From positions 868,001 to 932,000 of the forward strand of contig NZ_FNNP01000001.1 in NCBI RefSeq assembly GCF_900106805.1: DNA of 64,000 nt. Reading direction: 5' to 3'. The notes under the pieces were generated by a model. It was not told where the DNA came from and did no database searches. It saw only the letters and a program-made list of their open reading frames with translations. Each line of letters opens with the position of its first letter. Positions within the stretch are counted from its first letter, which is position 1. Positions 63,127-64,000 of the stretch are shown here, in pieces. The DNA is from Ruegeria halocynthiae (lineage in GTDB: Bacteria > Pseudomonadota > Alphaproteobacteria > Rhodobacterales > Rhodobacteraceae). A program made the translations under genes and the position numbers.

Positions 63127-64000
63127 GATCCTGATATCAATCGGCATAGTCCTTGTGGGCCTCGCCATTGTCACCACGTGGCGCAGCGCGCAACGTGAAA
63201 GCAATGCCGAGGCCTCATTCCCACCCGAAGGACAGATCGTGGATGTCAACGGGATCGCGGTGCACGCCGTTGTCATGGGGGAAGGTCCGGATGTGGTGCT
63301 GATCCATGGATCAAGCGGTAATACCCGCGATATGACATTTGCTTTGGCACCAATCTTGGCGAAAAACTATCGTGTCATAGTATTCGATCGCCCTGGCCTA
63401 GGCTATTCGGAAAGCTTTAACCCCAATGGCGAAACCATTGTTGAACAATCAGAAATCCTGCAACGGGCAGCGTCCCAACTGGGTGCCGACAAACCCATCG
63501 TAGCCGGGCAAAGCTATGGCGGGTCGGTTTCATTGGCGTGGGCGGTAACGCGGCCTGAAAACATCTCGGCCCTGGTCCTGATCGCACCGGCAGCCATCCC
63601 GTGGGAGACTCCTCTGGATGCGTTCAACACCATCGGAGCGACCACGGCAGGTAACGCCCTGGCCCTACCCCTGATCAGCGCATTTGTTCCCGATTGGTTT
63701 GTCACGAAGGCGCTGGATCAAGTTTTTGCTCCGCAGAAAGCTCCCGAAGGATATGCTGAACATTTCGGGCCAGGCCTCACCATGCGCCGCGCCTCGATGC
63801 ACGCAAATGCCAAACAGCGCGCCAATCTGCTGGATGAAGTAATCGAGCTACAACCCCGCTATGACGAGATTACAGTGCCAACCGAAATCATTCACGGAAC
63901 AGCTGATACCACAGTTGGGCTTGGTTGGCATTCTGAACGCCTAATCGAACAGATTCCCGGCGCCGAGCTGATCGAACTGGACGGTATCGGACACATGCCA
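63116..64000 (+). CDS. Alpha/beta hydrolase, membrane-anchored (cut by window edge)
   Basis: The reading frame is open to the window end (295 codons visible). It starts with TTG at 63116, inside the end of metA. An N-terminal hydrophobic helix ([19 protein letters not shown]) is followed by an alpha/beta-hydrolase fold: [10 protein letters not shown] (oxyanion loop), nucleophile serine in [21 protein letters not shown] near the acidic residue and the histidine in GIGHMP at the edge. All triad parts are visible. The substrate is unknown. A later start (GTG) would lose the anchor. Confidence 0.8.
   Translation, partial: MASKILISIGIVLVGLAIVTTWRSAQRESNAEASFPPEGQIVDVNGIAVHAVVMGEGPDVVLIHGSSGNTRDMTFALAPILAKNYRVIVFDRPGLGYSESFNPNGETIVEQSEILQRAASQLGADKPIVAGQSYGGSVSLAWAVTRPENISALVLIAPAAIPWETPLDAFNTIGATTAGNALALPLISAFVPDWFVTKALDQVFAPQKAPEGYAEHFGPGLTMRRASMHANAKQRANLLDEVIELQPRYDEITVPTEIIHGTADTTVGLGWHSERLIEQIPGAELIELDGIGHMP

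Overview
The window looks like ordinary chromosome from an alphaproteobacterium of the Rhodobacteraceae, most likely the marine Roseobacter group. This is inferred from moderately high GC, a TRAP dicarboxylate-type system with its own DctB/DctD pair, form II CoxL/aerobic CODH-like genes with xdhC/coxE/coxD accessories, the DUF2849-cysI-cysH-DUF934 sulfur block, SPFH/NfeD and several small proteins I associate with this family. I see no insertion sequence, prophage, CRISPR array, plasmid gene or rRNA. Coding density is high and all large genes appear intact. Layout: 1-5.5 kb holds the end of a valine-degradation operon (3-hydroxyisobutyryl-CoA hydrolase, mmsB), a small RcnB-like secreted protein, uvrA and a methyltransferase. 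5.5-6.1 kb carries two identical tRNA-Asp genes and a tRNA-Val. 6-18.2 kb holds an APC permease, lon (with a heat-shock-like promoter), tgt, a nucleoside hydrolase, the SPFH/NfeD pair, two Fe-S assembly proteins (DUF59 and IscA types), a 2OG-Fe(II) oxygenase and tpiA. 18.2-25.2 kb holds a SugE/Gdx guanidinium exporter behind a guanidine-II riboswitch, then a dctM-dctQ-dctP TRAP transporter and its dctB/dctD regulators. DctD lacks the sigma-54 activator motifs, and two tandem palindromes lie upstream of dctP. 25.2-35.2 kb holds a P450, an Lrp-type regulator divergent from an assimilatory sulfate-reduction operon (DUF2849, cysI, cysH, DUF934, ferredoxin-NADP reductase), infC with an ATA start codon, and an aminotransferase/BKACE/RpiR catabolic unit. 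35.2-44.1 kb is the form II CO-dehydrogenase-like cluster, with molybdopterin-binding, XdhC, CoxE and CoxD proteins. 44.2-64 kb holds pyrC, an MmgE/PrpD protein, a COQ10-like protein, hpt with a 57-residue membrane protein, an M20 amidohydrolase, lipA, a peroxiredoxin convergent with oxyR, DUF6456/DUF6477-like proteins, a non-pyrrolysine MttB homologue, a GNAT protein, guaA, a WbpD-like acetyltransferase, two EamA exporters flanking a FadL-type porin, and a P-loop protein upstream of a MetA whose Glu111 predicts homoserine O-acetyltransferase. The last gene, an alpha/beta hydrolase, runs off the right edge. How the genes fit together: the sulfate-reduction block and metA feed cysteine and methionine synthesis. 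The sensor DctB, response regulator DctD, tandem palindromes and TRAP genes form a self-contained solute-uptake circuit. The Mo-hydroxylase cluster carries its own cofactor insertion and maturation proteins. No wholly new multi-gene system stands out. The best leads are the GAFTGA-less DctD circuit, the aminotransferase-BKACE-RpiR unit, the P-loop/metA pair, an orphan terminator marking a possible small RNA, and several small or non-canonical-start genes.
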